NCBI GenBank assembly: GCA_932521025.1
Contig: OW051473.1
Location: 11,036,001-11,100,000, forward strand
Direction: 5' to 3'
Length of the DNA: 64,000 bases
From: Oscheius onirici
Lineage: Eukaryota; Nematoda; Chromadorea; Rhabditida; Rhabditidae
The notes below the pieces were generated by a model. The model did no database searches, was not told the origin of the DNA, and saw nothing but the letters and a program-made list of their open reading frames with translations. The position numbers and the translations under genes were made by a program. Of the stretch, positions 1-10,679 are shown piece after piece; position 1 is the first letter of the stretch; each line of letters begins with the position of its first letter.

Positions 1-228
1 GTTTGAAATAGACCGAGATGTCACTAACAGCAGATTGCTAATTCTGCAAGCATAGCACACAATTTTCTTGTTTCCTTGAGAAAAATTCTAAAGTTTACCT
101 GCTGAAGTGCTGTTTACGGAGCCAAGATACACTGGGCCGCTTGTGATTATTTGAATATTCATAGAGGACGTTTTTCGGTTAGAAATTAGGTTACATCAAT
201 TCAAATTTTGCCGCACGGCAGGCTTCTC

Positions 229-518
229 TTAAGCTCTTCTCGATCCATAATCATATTCTTCTTCAAACTGATCCCATTTTTCCAAAAATTCCACCTGGCC
301 TAGTGAAAATTTCTCGAAATTGAGGGTGTCGTATACGAAAATTGAATTGTCAGAGTCCAATCTTCCTGGTTTAATATCCCAGGCCCTCACCTCAATATTC
401 CCACATCTTGGAAACTTTTCTCCCCATGAACTTCCATAAAAGAATATATACTCTCTCTAATTTTAATTTGTGTGTTTGTCGCTAAACAAAGTCGACGAGT
501 GGTCCTCTCTCGCGGGCC
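229..518 (-). CDS. 3' end of an unrecognised gene (partial model)
   Basis: The last exon (456..229) reads openly to a TAA at 231..229. It encodes about 75 residues rich in acidic and aromatic amino acids, including GEKFPRCGNIEVRAWDIKP and EKWDQFEEEYDYGSRRA. It starts at an AATTAG acceptor. A 31-nt micro-exon (518..488, ARERGPLVDF) joins it in phase across a 31-nt intron, but that join is less certain. I found no convincing exon further upstream before the divergent channel gene at 836. I do not recognise a domain. The uninterrupted frame and acidic composition favour real coding sequence. Confidence 0.45.
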
Positions 519-835
519 CTAAGAGTAGTTTTTATGAAAGGAGAGACCTTATTGGACACACGGTCATTCATCAAAATCCCCCACCTCGTTTTCTATTCAT
601 CGATGTTGCTATCCAGGTCTCACATTTCCTTAAAATCTCGTCCTACCTATGGTTTGCTAAAAATGCCACATTTTTTTAGTGGCGGGACCCATTAACCGCG
701 CTAAAAACACAGCTAAAACATACCTGGAAAATAGGTCCCGCCAGGAAAAGTGATTTTTAACAAATCATAATATTTTTAAATTTTATGATTTATTCTACGA
801 AAAGATACTAATTTTTCCAGTGAAATGCAGTCCTG

Positions 836-3381
836 ATGAACGCATCGGCCATAAATTTGTTCACAGTCATTTGGGGACTAGGTCATGCGTCAACCTACGT
901 TCCAACGAGTTTCAACAACTGTGACATGTGAGAGCCAATTATGTATATTACATGATCTTTTTTTGCAGCGACACCGACTATGACAACATGTCGCAATTGG
1001 TTCTGGAGAGACTCTTCGAAGAGGGCTACAATAAGAACATGGTCCCTTCAAAAAAGACGGCCACCGTTGTGACCATCGAATTCGTCATTCAAAATATTGC
1101 TCACGTTTCGGAAATATCTGCCAGTTTTACATTAGATTTGTTGTTCAGGTGTGGAGAGATATATGTGGTTTAAACTTTTTGCAGTCAAATTTGGCACGAC
1201 CCACGTCTTCGCTTCGATCATATCAGTCCGTGTCTTCAAAATTTAACTCTTGGCTATCAGATGGTCGAGAAATTATGGTCTCCTAATGTTTGCTTCGTAA
1301 GAAACTACAGTTTAAAAAATTTAAGTTTTAGGTCAATTCAAAGAAGACGGAGATTCATTCGAGTCCAACACCAAATATTTTTCTAATGATCTACCCGAAT
1401 GGAACGGTTTGGGTGAGAAGAAAAACGTATAAAAAAATTGCGCTGCGTACTTTTTTACATTTTGAAAAATTAAACAGAACAAAGATTTTCGAAAGCGTGA
1501 CAACATCCAAAAAAGCAAAGAAAAAGACAAAGATTTGCGTACTTTTTAGAGAAGTTAGTTTGTATGCAATTTTTCTAGACCAAAACTAGCGTCATGCATA
1601 CCATTTTTCAGGTGAATTATCGTCTCCAAGTTCAAAGTCCATGTCTCGTCGACCTTCAACTTTTTCCAATGGACGTAATGGTATGTTCCGCTCGCCTTTT
1701 TCCCATTTCTCCAATTTCCAGTCGTGTGAGCTGGTGATCGAAAGCTATGCATATAATGCAGCAAAGGTGCAATTGAATTGGCGTGAATGGAGTCCTGTAA
1801 GTTATGCAACACTGAATGTGTCAATAGAAATCCTAGGTCTTTTCAATAGCCAAATCAAAGCTGGCCGATTTCACCCTCTACGGACTTCAATGGACAAAAA
1901 ACAGCTTTGAATATGCGGCCGGGCAATGGGATCAGGTGCAAAAAGAGAAAGGAGACAGACTTTGAACTTTTTCAGCTGACCGTCTCTTTAACATTTTCCC
2001 GGGCTTACGGATTCTACTTGCTGCAAATGTATATGCCAACCTACGCCTCAGTGCTACTGTCATTCGTGTCCTTTTGGATTGATCTCAAAGCACTTCCGGC
2101 CAGGATCACTCTCGGGGTCAGCTCTTTAATGGCACTCACTTTCCAGGTAAGCCATCCTTTTCGAAAATTTGTAGGGAACAAGACATGTTTCTCATTAGCG
2201 TCAAGGCTGAAAATAAGACGCTACAAATTTTGAGGCCGCAGATTTCTGGGAAGGTATACGAGATGTCTCTAATATAATACTGAGGGAATAAAACTTTCGA
2301 TCCTGGATTAAAAATATACAAATTTTTGGGCCAAGCGATGATTTCAAAGGAAAAAACGGTCGTTTTCCTTAACGTGTTTAACAATATCAGCCTTATAGTC
2401 TGTTCAAAAGGGTGGGAGCAGATTTGAATCTGCCCGTGTGCGGAACTAGGAATCTTGCCATAGTTTGTCGTAGAAACAAATTGTAATATTTTTTGAATTG
2501 AGTATTACCATATTTATTGCCCTACCGATTGATATTTTAGCGTAATCTTTTGGGGAAATCCATGAGATATTTCTTACAGTTACAGTTTTCTTCAGCATTT
2601 TGGAAGTTTCAGTAGATAACTGTGTAGGAACAATTTTCAGTACGGTAACGTAGCCAAGAACCTCCCAAAAGTTGGATATGTCAAGTCAATTGATGTCTAC
2701 ATGGTTTTGACAACAGGGTATGATTTCATCTTTTGTTTTTTTACCAAAAACTTCAGAACAATTTTCCTAACAATGGTCGAAGTTGCCCTAGTTTGTTATG
2801 TTGACAGCGAGATTGAGCACAGGAAGAAGAAAAAGAAGCGAGAACAGAAGAAGGAAAGAATGAACAGTATACGAGAATACAACAATCATGTGTAAGCCTT
2901 CTCTAAATCTTTGTATTAAAAAAAATTCAGATCTAAAAAGAAATCATATAATCCTTTACGAAAAAGCAGTCGACAACAGGCAACGCAGTCTTATGGAGCA
3001 GTTTTGACCAACGAAATGGCTGTGGCTGAAGTTGACGAAGAACACAAGCATATAAATAGTAATGGGAGTACTTCATTAGGGCCAAGACCAGGCGTAAGTT
3101 CAAATTTTTCAAACAAATGTGTTTTAGTTCGGAATGTTTGAATCGCTACACGCTCTCGCGTCCATGGGACTTTTACACGATGACATGGATGAGGAAGAAG
3201 TCTGGACGGCCGAGAGAATTGACAGGTTTTGCAGGTATATTTCCTATTTTCTTTTTGCAAAAACTCTTTCAGAAAACTTTTTCCAATCACATTTGGAGTG
3301 CTGAATATAATATATTGGGCGTACTACTTGTACATGAACTGGCAAGCCAAAGAAGCCGCTCTGGGAGGAATCGCCGTCTAA
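836..3381 (+). CDS. Cys-loop ligand-gated anion channel subunit (LGC type)
   Basis: Thirteen exons join in phase: 836-927, 969-1148, 1185-1296, 1332-1412, 1612-1680, 1722-1796, 1837-1935, 1976-2146, 2641-2717, 2757-2891, 2931-3093, 3128-3234, 3273-3381. The product is 489 aa. It begins with a signal peptide ([11 protein letters not shown]), then the binding domain with [10 protein letters not shown]. The Cys-loop has exactly 13 residues between cysteines ([15 protein letters not shown]). M1 follows ([19 protein letters not shown]), then M2 led by [17 protein letters not shown], then M3. A Lys-rich M3-M4 loop follows, then M4 ([19 protein letters not shown]). The PAR motif before M2 is the family's signature of anion selectivity. 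The sequence after M2 ([20 protein letters not shown]) resembles nematode amine-gated chloride channels (MOD-1/GGR-3/LGC-50 group); that placement is inference. The plasma-membrane subunit would act as a pentamer. An acceptor just before the ATG suggests trans-splicing. Confidence 0.93.
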
Positions 3382-3445
3382 AGTTATAAAAATACGGGTA
3401 ATAAACGGCTTATTATTATTTTGAAGGACATGTGGGTTAATGAGA

Positions 3446-5480
3446 TCAACACTGGTTCGAGTTGCAGCTTCTTTCCTCAAATTCGGGAACAGGACATTTT
3501 GAGCTTTCTAAAACTGAGAGGAAATGACTGTTGTTGTTTTTATCACCTTGAATGAGTTCACTTGACGTTGGCAGACAAATTCGTTTTCTCCGTTGCAAGC
3601 CGCATCGACATTCAGACCACAAAGACCACTGTGACCACTTGAAGTCGGGTTTGGTTTCCTGAAAAAAGTTTAAGTTAAAATCTGGCTAATGCGAAATTAT
3701 GGTATTTTGGAAAATATACTCTTTTCTCTTGCCACCCTCCATTTTGCCATGTTTAAGCTCAGCATGGTAGCTGTTGGAAGAATGACAGAATATCTTGAAA
3801 GTTACTTACCTTTGGAGTATACTTTTCCAGTAGAACCTTGTCAGTCAGGGAAGGACTCTCATCTCCAATAGAGTTGGTCATGTTTGCGATGAGCCAGTTC
3901 AGAGCCCTGGCTGTATCTCCGGTAACAAACTAAATATATGTTTTTAATGGAAAATTTGTCTTCCCACCTCTTCTGATGGAGCTACAGCTCCAATCCGCTT
4001 CTTGTTCTTCAGCTTCTTCATTCTTCTCCTTTTTGGTTTTATGACATGTATCTCTTCTTCCATGTCAATTTCCCCAGAATGATGAACTCGTTGTCTTGGA
4101 GGCGCTACGGGAGATAACATGCCCAATGGTCTCTGAACACAAAATATATTAGAAACTCAAGTTTGATACAAATTTCTGCTGCTCTCCAACAACTGTCGGT
4201 AACTGCTGGAGTTTAGTTCTTCCATGAATCTTCACTCTATTCGATCCCATAAAAATAGACTGAACAGATCCCGGTCTTAAAATGTTTCTGTGGAGTTAAC
4301 TGAAACCATTAACCCACATCTCTTCCTGTTCATCTCTAGGAATCGCGAAACTTTGAGAAGTCGTGGTAGGCTGTGTGGTAGTTGTTGTGGCCTCAGTTGT
4401 TGTTGTGTAGACTCTCATGACTGGACGAACAGTTTCAGGTCGCTCAATCTCTTCCTCTTCTTCTATTTCCGCTGCAGTTGTCGGCGTTTCCATAATCATT
4501 TCATCTTCCTCTGTCACTTCAATTTCTTCCTCTACTTCTTCAATAGTCGTGGGAGGTTCAGTTGTGGTTGTTGTGGTTACTATCGTTATCGGTCCTTGAG
4601 TGACATACTTTGCCTTGTATCTTCTTTTAGATGCCTAAAATGTGCATACCCTGCAAAAAAATACATAAGCTTACGATACTCGAAAGAGTCGCAGCTGTTT
4701 GTGGAGCCCTGGTAGTCGTTGTCGGAGTGGCCCAGCCTTCAGTATCATCTTCCATCAACTCTTCACTTGTCTCAAGTTGTACAGATCTACTGTATCCAAC
4801 TTGCTCAGTGACCATTAAAGGAGTCATAGTGGGTACTGTCGTGGGTTCTTCTTCCTCTTCTATGCTTTTGAATGAGCCCTTGAATGTCGTTTCTTGATCC
4901 GGGACTACTGGTTTTCTGGCTCCGGGAGACGCTACAACGAGCACTGTAAAGTTACTGTTGGCTTTTCACAATACAAATGGTACCATCATTTCCCGGTGGC
5001 AAGTAGGGTTTAGGCTTGACTGGAGCAGGTAGTACTTGCGGTGGTTTCGGCACTAAAACTCTATCGAAAGACGGACTTAAAGAACTTACTGGAAGCAGCA
5101 TCTCCATGTAGATCATAATCTTGGTACAGCTGCTTCATAGCCATTTGTCTAAGCCTACTTTGTTAAAAACATTAGAAAAAAGCTTACCTGTCTTCATCAA
5201 CCTGATCAAAATCTTCATCTCCTCTGTTTGGTTGCAGGACGCACGACTTGAATTCCTTGTTTCTACCGACACATTTGAAGCCTCTGACCGTTGAACATGC
5301 TCGAACTCTGATCATGACTCCTTCTGGAGCACAAGTTGACCAAGCAGACCACATGGACCACGAAGAGGCAATGGCTAACAACAATGTTGCGAGAAATTTG
5401 CAAAACTTACTGTAAATGCTGTCAAACTGGGCATCTGAGACTGTAATAAGAAAAAGTAGCAGCAGAATCCATCGCATCAT
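3446..5480 (-). CDS. Secreted thrombospondin type-1 repeat protein with Thr/Glu-rich mucin-like middle
   Basis: The start (5480; a second Met at 5477) follows a TTTCCAG acceptor and opens a signal peptide (MRWILLLLFLITVSDAQ). Directly after it is a TSP1-like repeat, SSWSMWSAWSTCAPEGV, continuing to an ...KSC cysteine. Its WxxWxxW is the C-mannosylation motif. A long acidic and Thr/Pro-rich stretch follows (about 4960-4290, for example EATTTTTQPTTT and VTEEDEMIMETP), which fits dense O-glycosylation. A basic patch (IKPKRRRMKKLKNKKR, about 4050-4000) comes next. The last exon carries a second repeat (FKWSQWSLWSECRCGLQRRK) and ends SCNSNQC-TGA. A 39-nt in-frame segment at about 3548-3510 could be an intron or be retained. 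It is probably an extracellular matrix or signalling protein. I recognise the domains, not the orthologue. Confidence 0.8.
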
Positions 5481-6197
5481 AAACTGGAAATTGATCATGT
5501 TTAAACAATTGATAGAGTTAATGAAGATAGTGAGATTATTGCCACTGTTATGGAAAGGGGCAGCGCACAGCCCGGCCAAGGCCTTTTGGGTGACCGAGTG
5601 AACTGGGGAAAGCAGTCGCGAAAAAATGGGTTTCGCCCATCCGGCAGACACAGGTAGATAAGGCTCTGCTTCCCGGAGTTCCGACGACAAAAGCTGTCGG
5701 GACAGCTGTGATTCGGACACAAAAGACTCGATAGTCTTTGAAGATTAGCCGTGAGAAAGCTGCGAAAACACATTATGGGACTGTTTCATCTCAAAAAAAA
5801 GAATCGAAACAAAGATGAGAAATATCCAAGAAGCTGTCTCTCCGAAAGTCCATACGCACTGTTATTTCAGACATGTGGCCTTGACTCGACTGACGACCCC
5901 CTGTTCGGCAATACTATGTATGTCAGTCAGCGGAATTGGGTGTTCACAACAGTGATAAGATTCTCGAATTTTTGGAACTTTTTCTTAAGGTACACAAAGT
6001 GTAGATTCCTGAGGCTTACGGTCCTTGCTTTGTCCGGTCAGCCGTAGCTGGCCTGTGGCGATTCGGTCATAATGCCCGGATGACTGGAATTCAAGTGGTG
6101 TCCATGCAACAAAATGCGCTCCTAATTACCCGGCCCGACGATCCCTCACACGTGCTTTTACGGCTTCGGCTACGGACATTATCACCGTCCTCTCCAG

Positions 6198-8025
6198 ATG
6201 CTGTGGAAAGTTCTTTGGCTTTTTATACCCGGGACGTTTTGTGCCTTCACGCTCCCACCAATGATCGGAAACGAGCTTAAAGGTGTACATTTTTTGACTA
6301 TTTTTCACAAGTTTTTTAGGCCAGCCCTTTGTCAGCTGTGATGCCCAACATATACTCTTTTTCGCCAACACTTCGGGTCCTTTTGGCGGTAACGCTTACA
6401 CAAAAGTATGAGCTACAGTAGCCAATTCCCTGTTTCTTTGCAGGGCTTCTTCTCCATTCCCGGCTGTCATCTCCGTGGCAATTCGTCAGAAAATTTAGTT
6501 GAGCTGGCGATTCCAACAAGTGACAAGTGTGGCGTCCGGCGGAAACGAATGGTAGCTGTTACTCATCACCTTTTCAAAAACCTATTTCAGACGGGGAAGA
6601 AGGGCTTGGAACTTGAGGTTACGGTAGTCCTCATGTTCCATCACATCTTCTTAACTAAAGGAGACAGGTCGTTCAACTTGAAGTGTGTCTATGCAGAGAT
6701 TGAGACTCAGGTTACTCGAGAGATTGACGTTAGGTAAGAAAATGCACTGAATATAAGTCAGAATTCAGTACAATCCCACCACAAGATTTGCCAGTCATGG
6801 ACGTCCAGAACGAAGAACAGCAGCCGACTTGTGGCTACGACGTACGTTTCAGACCTTTTTCCAGCCCTTTGCGCAATGTAATTATACCTTTTCACGCCTG
6901 GCTGGCCCTAAGGACTAGTCTTTTAGGTGTTGGCTGGCGGACCTCGAGGCGATCCCGTACGATTTGCGACATTAGGAGACTCCGTTTACCATCGGTAATT
7001 ACGGTTTTTTTCTTATTTAAAATTTTAAATTACAGGTGGCATTGCGAGACTGGAAGAAACGACGAATTTTGCATGACAGTTCACTCTTGTACAGCCGATG
7101 ACGGCCAAGGATGGACACAGGAGCTTATCGATGCCGACGGGTAATCCCATAGTTGCAAAAGTTCATCAAATTAGGTGTACACTCGACGCGTTTCTTCTTC
7201 CAAATCTGCAACCAGCAGGGGACCTGTCAATGGGTCAAAAAACGCAAGTTTTCAAGTTTGCCGATCGACCCACAGTATACTTCAACTGTATGATTAAACT
7301 GCAGCCAAAGAGTTCAATGGACGAGTGTTCGGTAAGGGTTTTGAAGGATATATTCAGGATTCAGATGCCGGATGAGTACTGTGGGCAGAGACAGAGCACG
7401 CAGAGTCTGATCATGGACAGTGACAATGAGATTACTGAGGGACCTGATATAATTGAAGAAGAACTGGAGAAGTCTTTTCCGACGCCTAAGCTATTTATTC
7501 CCGTAAGTTCTACAATAAAATATTTTCCAAAGCAGCCAGTCGTTGCGGGACCCATTGGTACAGAAATGTCATGAGTGCGCTGGATACTCATTCCATTAGT
7601 TGGCTCATTTTAATTGGCTGAGTATCCACCGTTATAAGAATCTAAGGGACCCATGAAATTCTTTTAAAACATGAGTTTTCTTGTCAAACAGAGTATCTTT
7701 TTAGACTGAACATCGGAGAAAGCGACTCTTCCGAAAAAATCGAGATGTTTCCAATAGGACCATGGACTTGGACGTTTCCGCTCCCTCTATCGATGTCTTC
7801 GACATTCCAGTAGAAGTGAAATCTACATCTCCGCCGCCAAAAGACGGAGAAGTCTGTCTCTCGCGTCAAGTCTTTGCCATCAGCTTTGCATTTTTGCTCT
7901 GCTCCCTTCTTTTATTTATTGTTGGCTTGTGTCTCTGTCATCGGAGGAAAGGTAAGGTATCATGGAGACCTCAATGACAGCAATTTTTAGCTCGCCCCGT
8001 TAAGTTTTTCCCGCAACCGAATTAA
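6198..8025 (+). CDS. ZP-domain (cuticlin-like) membrane protein with furin site
   Basis: Exons: 6198-6282, 6320-6405, 6444-6551, 6591-6733, 6769-6841, 6927-6994, 7036-7140, 7175-7331, 7365-7502, 7705-7951, 7991-8025. The product is 414 aa, or 425 aa if the 33 nt at 7332-7364 are retained. MLWKVLWLFIPGTFCAF is the signal peptide. The ZP domain starts at QPFVSCDAQHILFFANTSG and includes NAYTKGFFSIPGCHL. It continues through VLAGGPRGDPVRFATLGDSV and FCMTVHSCTADDGQGW to TVYFNCMIKL and DEC. Cuticlin-type ZP proteins polymerise after furin cleavage; here TEHRRKRLFRK supplies the site. One membrane helix (VFAISFAFLLCSLLLFIVGLCLC) and a short basic tail follow. An AATAAA lies near 8047. This is expected to be an apical extracellular matrix or cuticle component. 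Confidence 0.92.
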
Positions 8026-8194
8026 ACTTGAATGTAATTATGGCTCAAATAAAGAAAAGTAAATAAAATTCTTCATAGCAGTGAAAAGAGAGGGGCAGAA
8101 GACCATTTGAGCATGGCATCACAAAGTGGAGAAGGAAAACAATTTGAACCCGTTTTGGCTAGACGAAGAGAAGGGGCGCAGGAAAGTTGGGCAG

Positions 8195-9017
8195 TCATAA
8201 GAAAAGCATAAGCCACATTAATAGGAATGACACCGTGATTTGGGAACCGGTGTTACCGTTACAGTAGTCTGCGTAGCAGGTACAGACGTCTATTGTCGAG
8301 TCGTCGTAGCTGTCGCCTTTAAGTTTGAAGAGCTCTCGTTTCCTGAATAAAACCATATTAAGTTCTAAAGAATATTGAGGAAAATGGCAGATACTTTTGA
8401 GCGAAAACACGCATTTTTGACAACTTTGTAACGAAACTTCAAAGCCTGAGATTTAAAGAAACATTTTTTAAATTGTTACCTATAAGGCCGACAAGAATCT
8501 CTGTGCAGCCATCGAAATTTATGAACTATAGATGTGTTGAAGCCATTGACTAGAATATCATTCATGCAGCCGCGGATATGTCCGTTTATTTTTATTCCTG
8601 AAATTTCTCTTTACACCGTTAAAACAACACTAACCTGCTATGTTAATCTGCTCAAACATTGAAACACAAATTGAGGAGCAATGTGTTGTTTGAACTCTCC
8701 CATTGACTACAGAACTGTCGTCGCATTCGTCTAGATAAATATTTTTGGGGATTTTTGAAAATTCATACCTGTAAAATTTTTCGGCTGCTTGTAAACGTGC
8801 CTAAGATTGGGCCAGACACCTTCGTACAGCTTTGACATGCACGAAAAACATCGAGCGGTATCTGAAAAGTAGAATTTAATGGATGAAGAGACTATTTCCG
8901 TCTCGTACCACTTTTTGCTACTATTGGGGTTCCGTCGATCACTGCCACAAAGGTGGGATGGCTGGATGCCGACCAGGCACTGCGCAATACTAGCAGCAGA
9001 AACACAAGAGAGCACAT
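8195..9017 (-). CDS. Ly6/uPAR-like GPI-anchored protein
   Basis: Five exons join in phase (9017-8909, 8861-8769, 8730-8635, 8597-8480, 8342-8195), giving 187 aa. MCSLVFLLLVLRSAWSA is a signal peptide. The mature part starts its cysteine pattern with ARCFSCMSK, continues HCSSICVSMF and IRGCMNDIL, and ends with CTCYADYCN, the C-terminal CxCxxDxCN hallmark of three-finger Ly6 domains. It is followed by a hydrophobic tail (ITVSFLLMWLMLFL) with no cytoplasmic residues, as expected for GPI anchoring. The gene is convergent with the ZP gene, only 169 bp away. Such proteins often modulate receptors at the neuronal surface, but no specific partner can be read here. The family is fairly sure; the orthologue is unknown. 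Confidence 0.82.
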
Positions 9018-10134
9018 GACCTCATGCTTAAGAAAGAAGGATTTTAAGATCTTAAAGTAAGAAGGTAAAATAGTGGATACGATTACTGCAAGGTGTGGAC
9101 ACTGTACGAAATTATTCTGATTTGAAACAAGCAAAATACTAGAAAGGAATGTCATAAGAACGAGTTAAACATTCCTCAAGTTTAGTAGAGTTTTTGGGCT
9201 TTGAAAGAAAGGTCAATCAGACGAAACAAGATTTTGGTCTACTGGTTGATGTTCTTATTCATGACTATATGTGCATGAGTAGTGGATATTTGAACCAACG
9301 GCGGTTTTTGGATGCTACTATTAGGCTTTTAAGCATTAAGATCATCCTACGTGAAACTCAAAGGAGTCCAGTGCGAAATCCTGAAATTTTGAGGCTGTAG
9401 TCACAGAAAAAGCACAAAGGATTGTTTCCTGCAGAGAGTTAGAAGGCTAAGGCGCTCATTTCGAGCAGAACTGGCCCTATGATTATGACAAAGTGTGGCT
9501 GATCTAATTTGTGGTCACTATTGGAATGTTAGCCAATCTGAGGTGCGGGCATCCCTAATCAGCTTTCGGGGGGAACAGAGGTTAAAATCACACTCTAGAA
9601 TCAAACAGCTGGCCGCGATGCATAGTGTATAACTGTGTGGGTGCTTCCATTCGCACGCCATAAGTAGCGGCTCTCGAAAAGCTGCTCCCGGACAAGACTT
9701 TGCCTTCGGGGGACTTTCTATGGGAAAATGCAAATTGTGGGACTAGGACTACTTAATACTTTCCAGTTAACCACCGGGTATTTGAGCATTTTTTGAAAAC
9801 CTTATCAGACTACATCCAGTTCACACTACCTAGTGGTTATCAGCTTGCAAATTTTTTTACCAGCGTAAGTTATTGAGTTTCTTAAGGAGTTCGGTCAAAG
9901 CAGGATAGAAATGTGATTTGCTTCAAATCTAGGCATTAAGAGGGGTATAAACAAATCTAGAATGATATGCTGGAAAAAAGATGGCCCATACTGATGGCGG
10001 TATATAAAAGGTTTAAAAGATACAGTAAAAACTAAAATTTTGCAAAATGCAACACTTTTGCGGCAAGAAGAAGACGTGTCTGATCATATTGAGTGCAAAA
10101 TTGATCGGGACACCTGCCGAGGTGTGAGAAGTAA
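9018..10134. other. Intergenic, no gene recognised
   Basis: About 1.1 kb between the Ly6 gene and the small secreted candidate. All frames are broken by stops, and no exon with good splice sites, tRNA or repeat was seen. Confidence 0.5.
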
Positions 10135-10679
10135 TCACAATTCATCAGGCCGGAAATGATTGACGAGAACAACTGTCCTGATCCGGGTGATAGCATAAAA
10201 CAACCGCAGCTCTTCGTCGGCTGTCAGCACCAAAGTGCCCAGCTGATTTTTGCCTGCTTCCAACAAAAAGACTCATCGAACTAATGCGAAACGTAGATGA
10301 AGAGTAGTGGACATTTCCAAAGGTTTATGGCCCATCAAAGTCACCGTCTCGATAGAAACAGCAAATCCGACTGGAAAGAAGAAAGAGAGAGAGACGCAGT
10401 TTATTATGCGTGCAAAATATAGAAAGCAGAAGACTTGGCAGTTTCAATCAGACACTTCGATGGGTCGAGGACCTCTGAAGCACAATCGTGAACCACTTCG
10501 CCGAAACAATAGGAACTCTCTCTCGTCTAATTCATAGAGGCGCATCCAGTGATCGAGGATGTCTCCCCCAGATTATAAAGTTGCCAAAACTTACGTCGTC
10601 CGTAAAAGGTGCCGTATACGGATTCTTCGTCTACTGCTAGAACTATGACGCTGGTCATGAGAAGCCAGACGAGCCGCAT
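10135..10679 (-). CDS. Candidate small secreted protein (93 aa)
   Basis: Exon 1 (10679-10595) encodes a clear signal peptide, MRLVWLLMTSVIVLAVDEES, then VYGTFYGR. It ends at a GTAAGT donor. A strong TCTTTCTTCTTTCCAG acceptor opens exon 2 (10370-10282, GFAVSIETVTLMGHKPLEMS). A 39-nt intron leads to exon 3 (10242-10135), which ends NHFRPDEL-TGA. All three exons keep phase and contain no stop. No cysteines or known domain are visible. A resemblance to the start of transthyretin-like proteins (YGR followed by a beta-rich stretch) is too weak to use. This could be a novel secreted peptide, or a chance model. Confidence 0.42.

Noticed and set aside
4290-4897. Plus-strand Cys/Ser/Val-rich frames opposite 4.3-4.9 kb
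   Set aside because: Antisense of the Thr/Glu-rich part of the thrombospondin-repeat gene; composition follows from the reverse complement.
5184-5720. Longer minus-strand frame starting at 5720 for the thrombospondin-repeat gene
   Set aside because: The upstream part lacks a signal peptide context, and an acceptor lies just before the Met at 5480, which opens a clear signal peptide.
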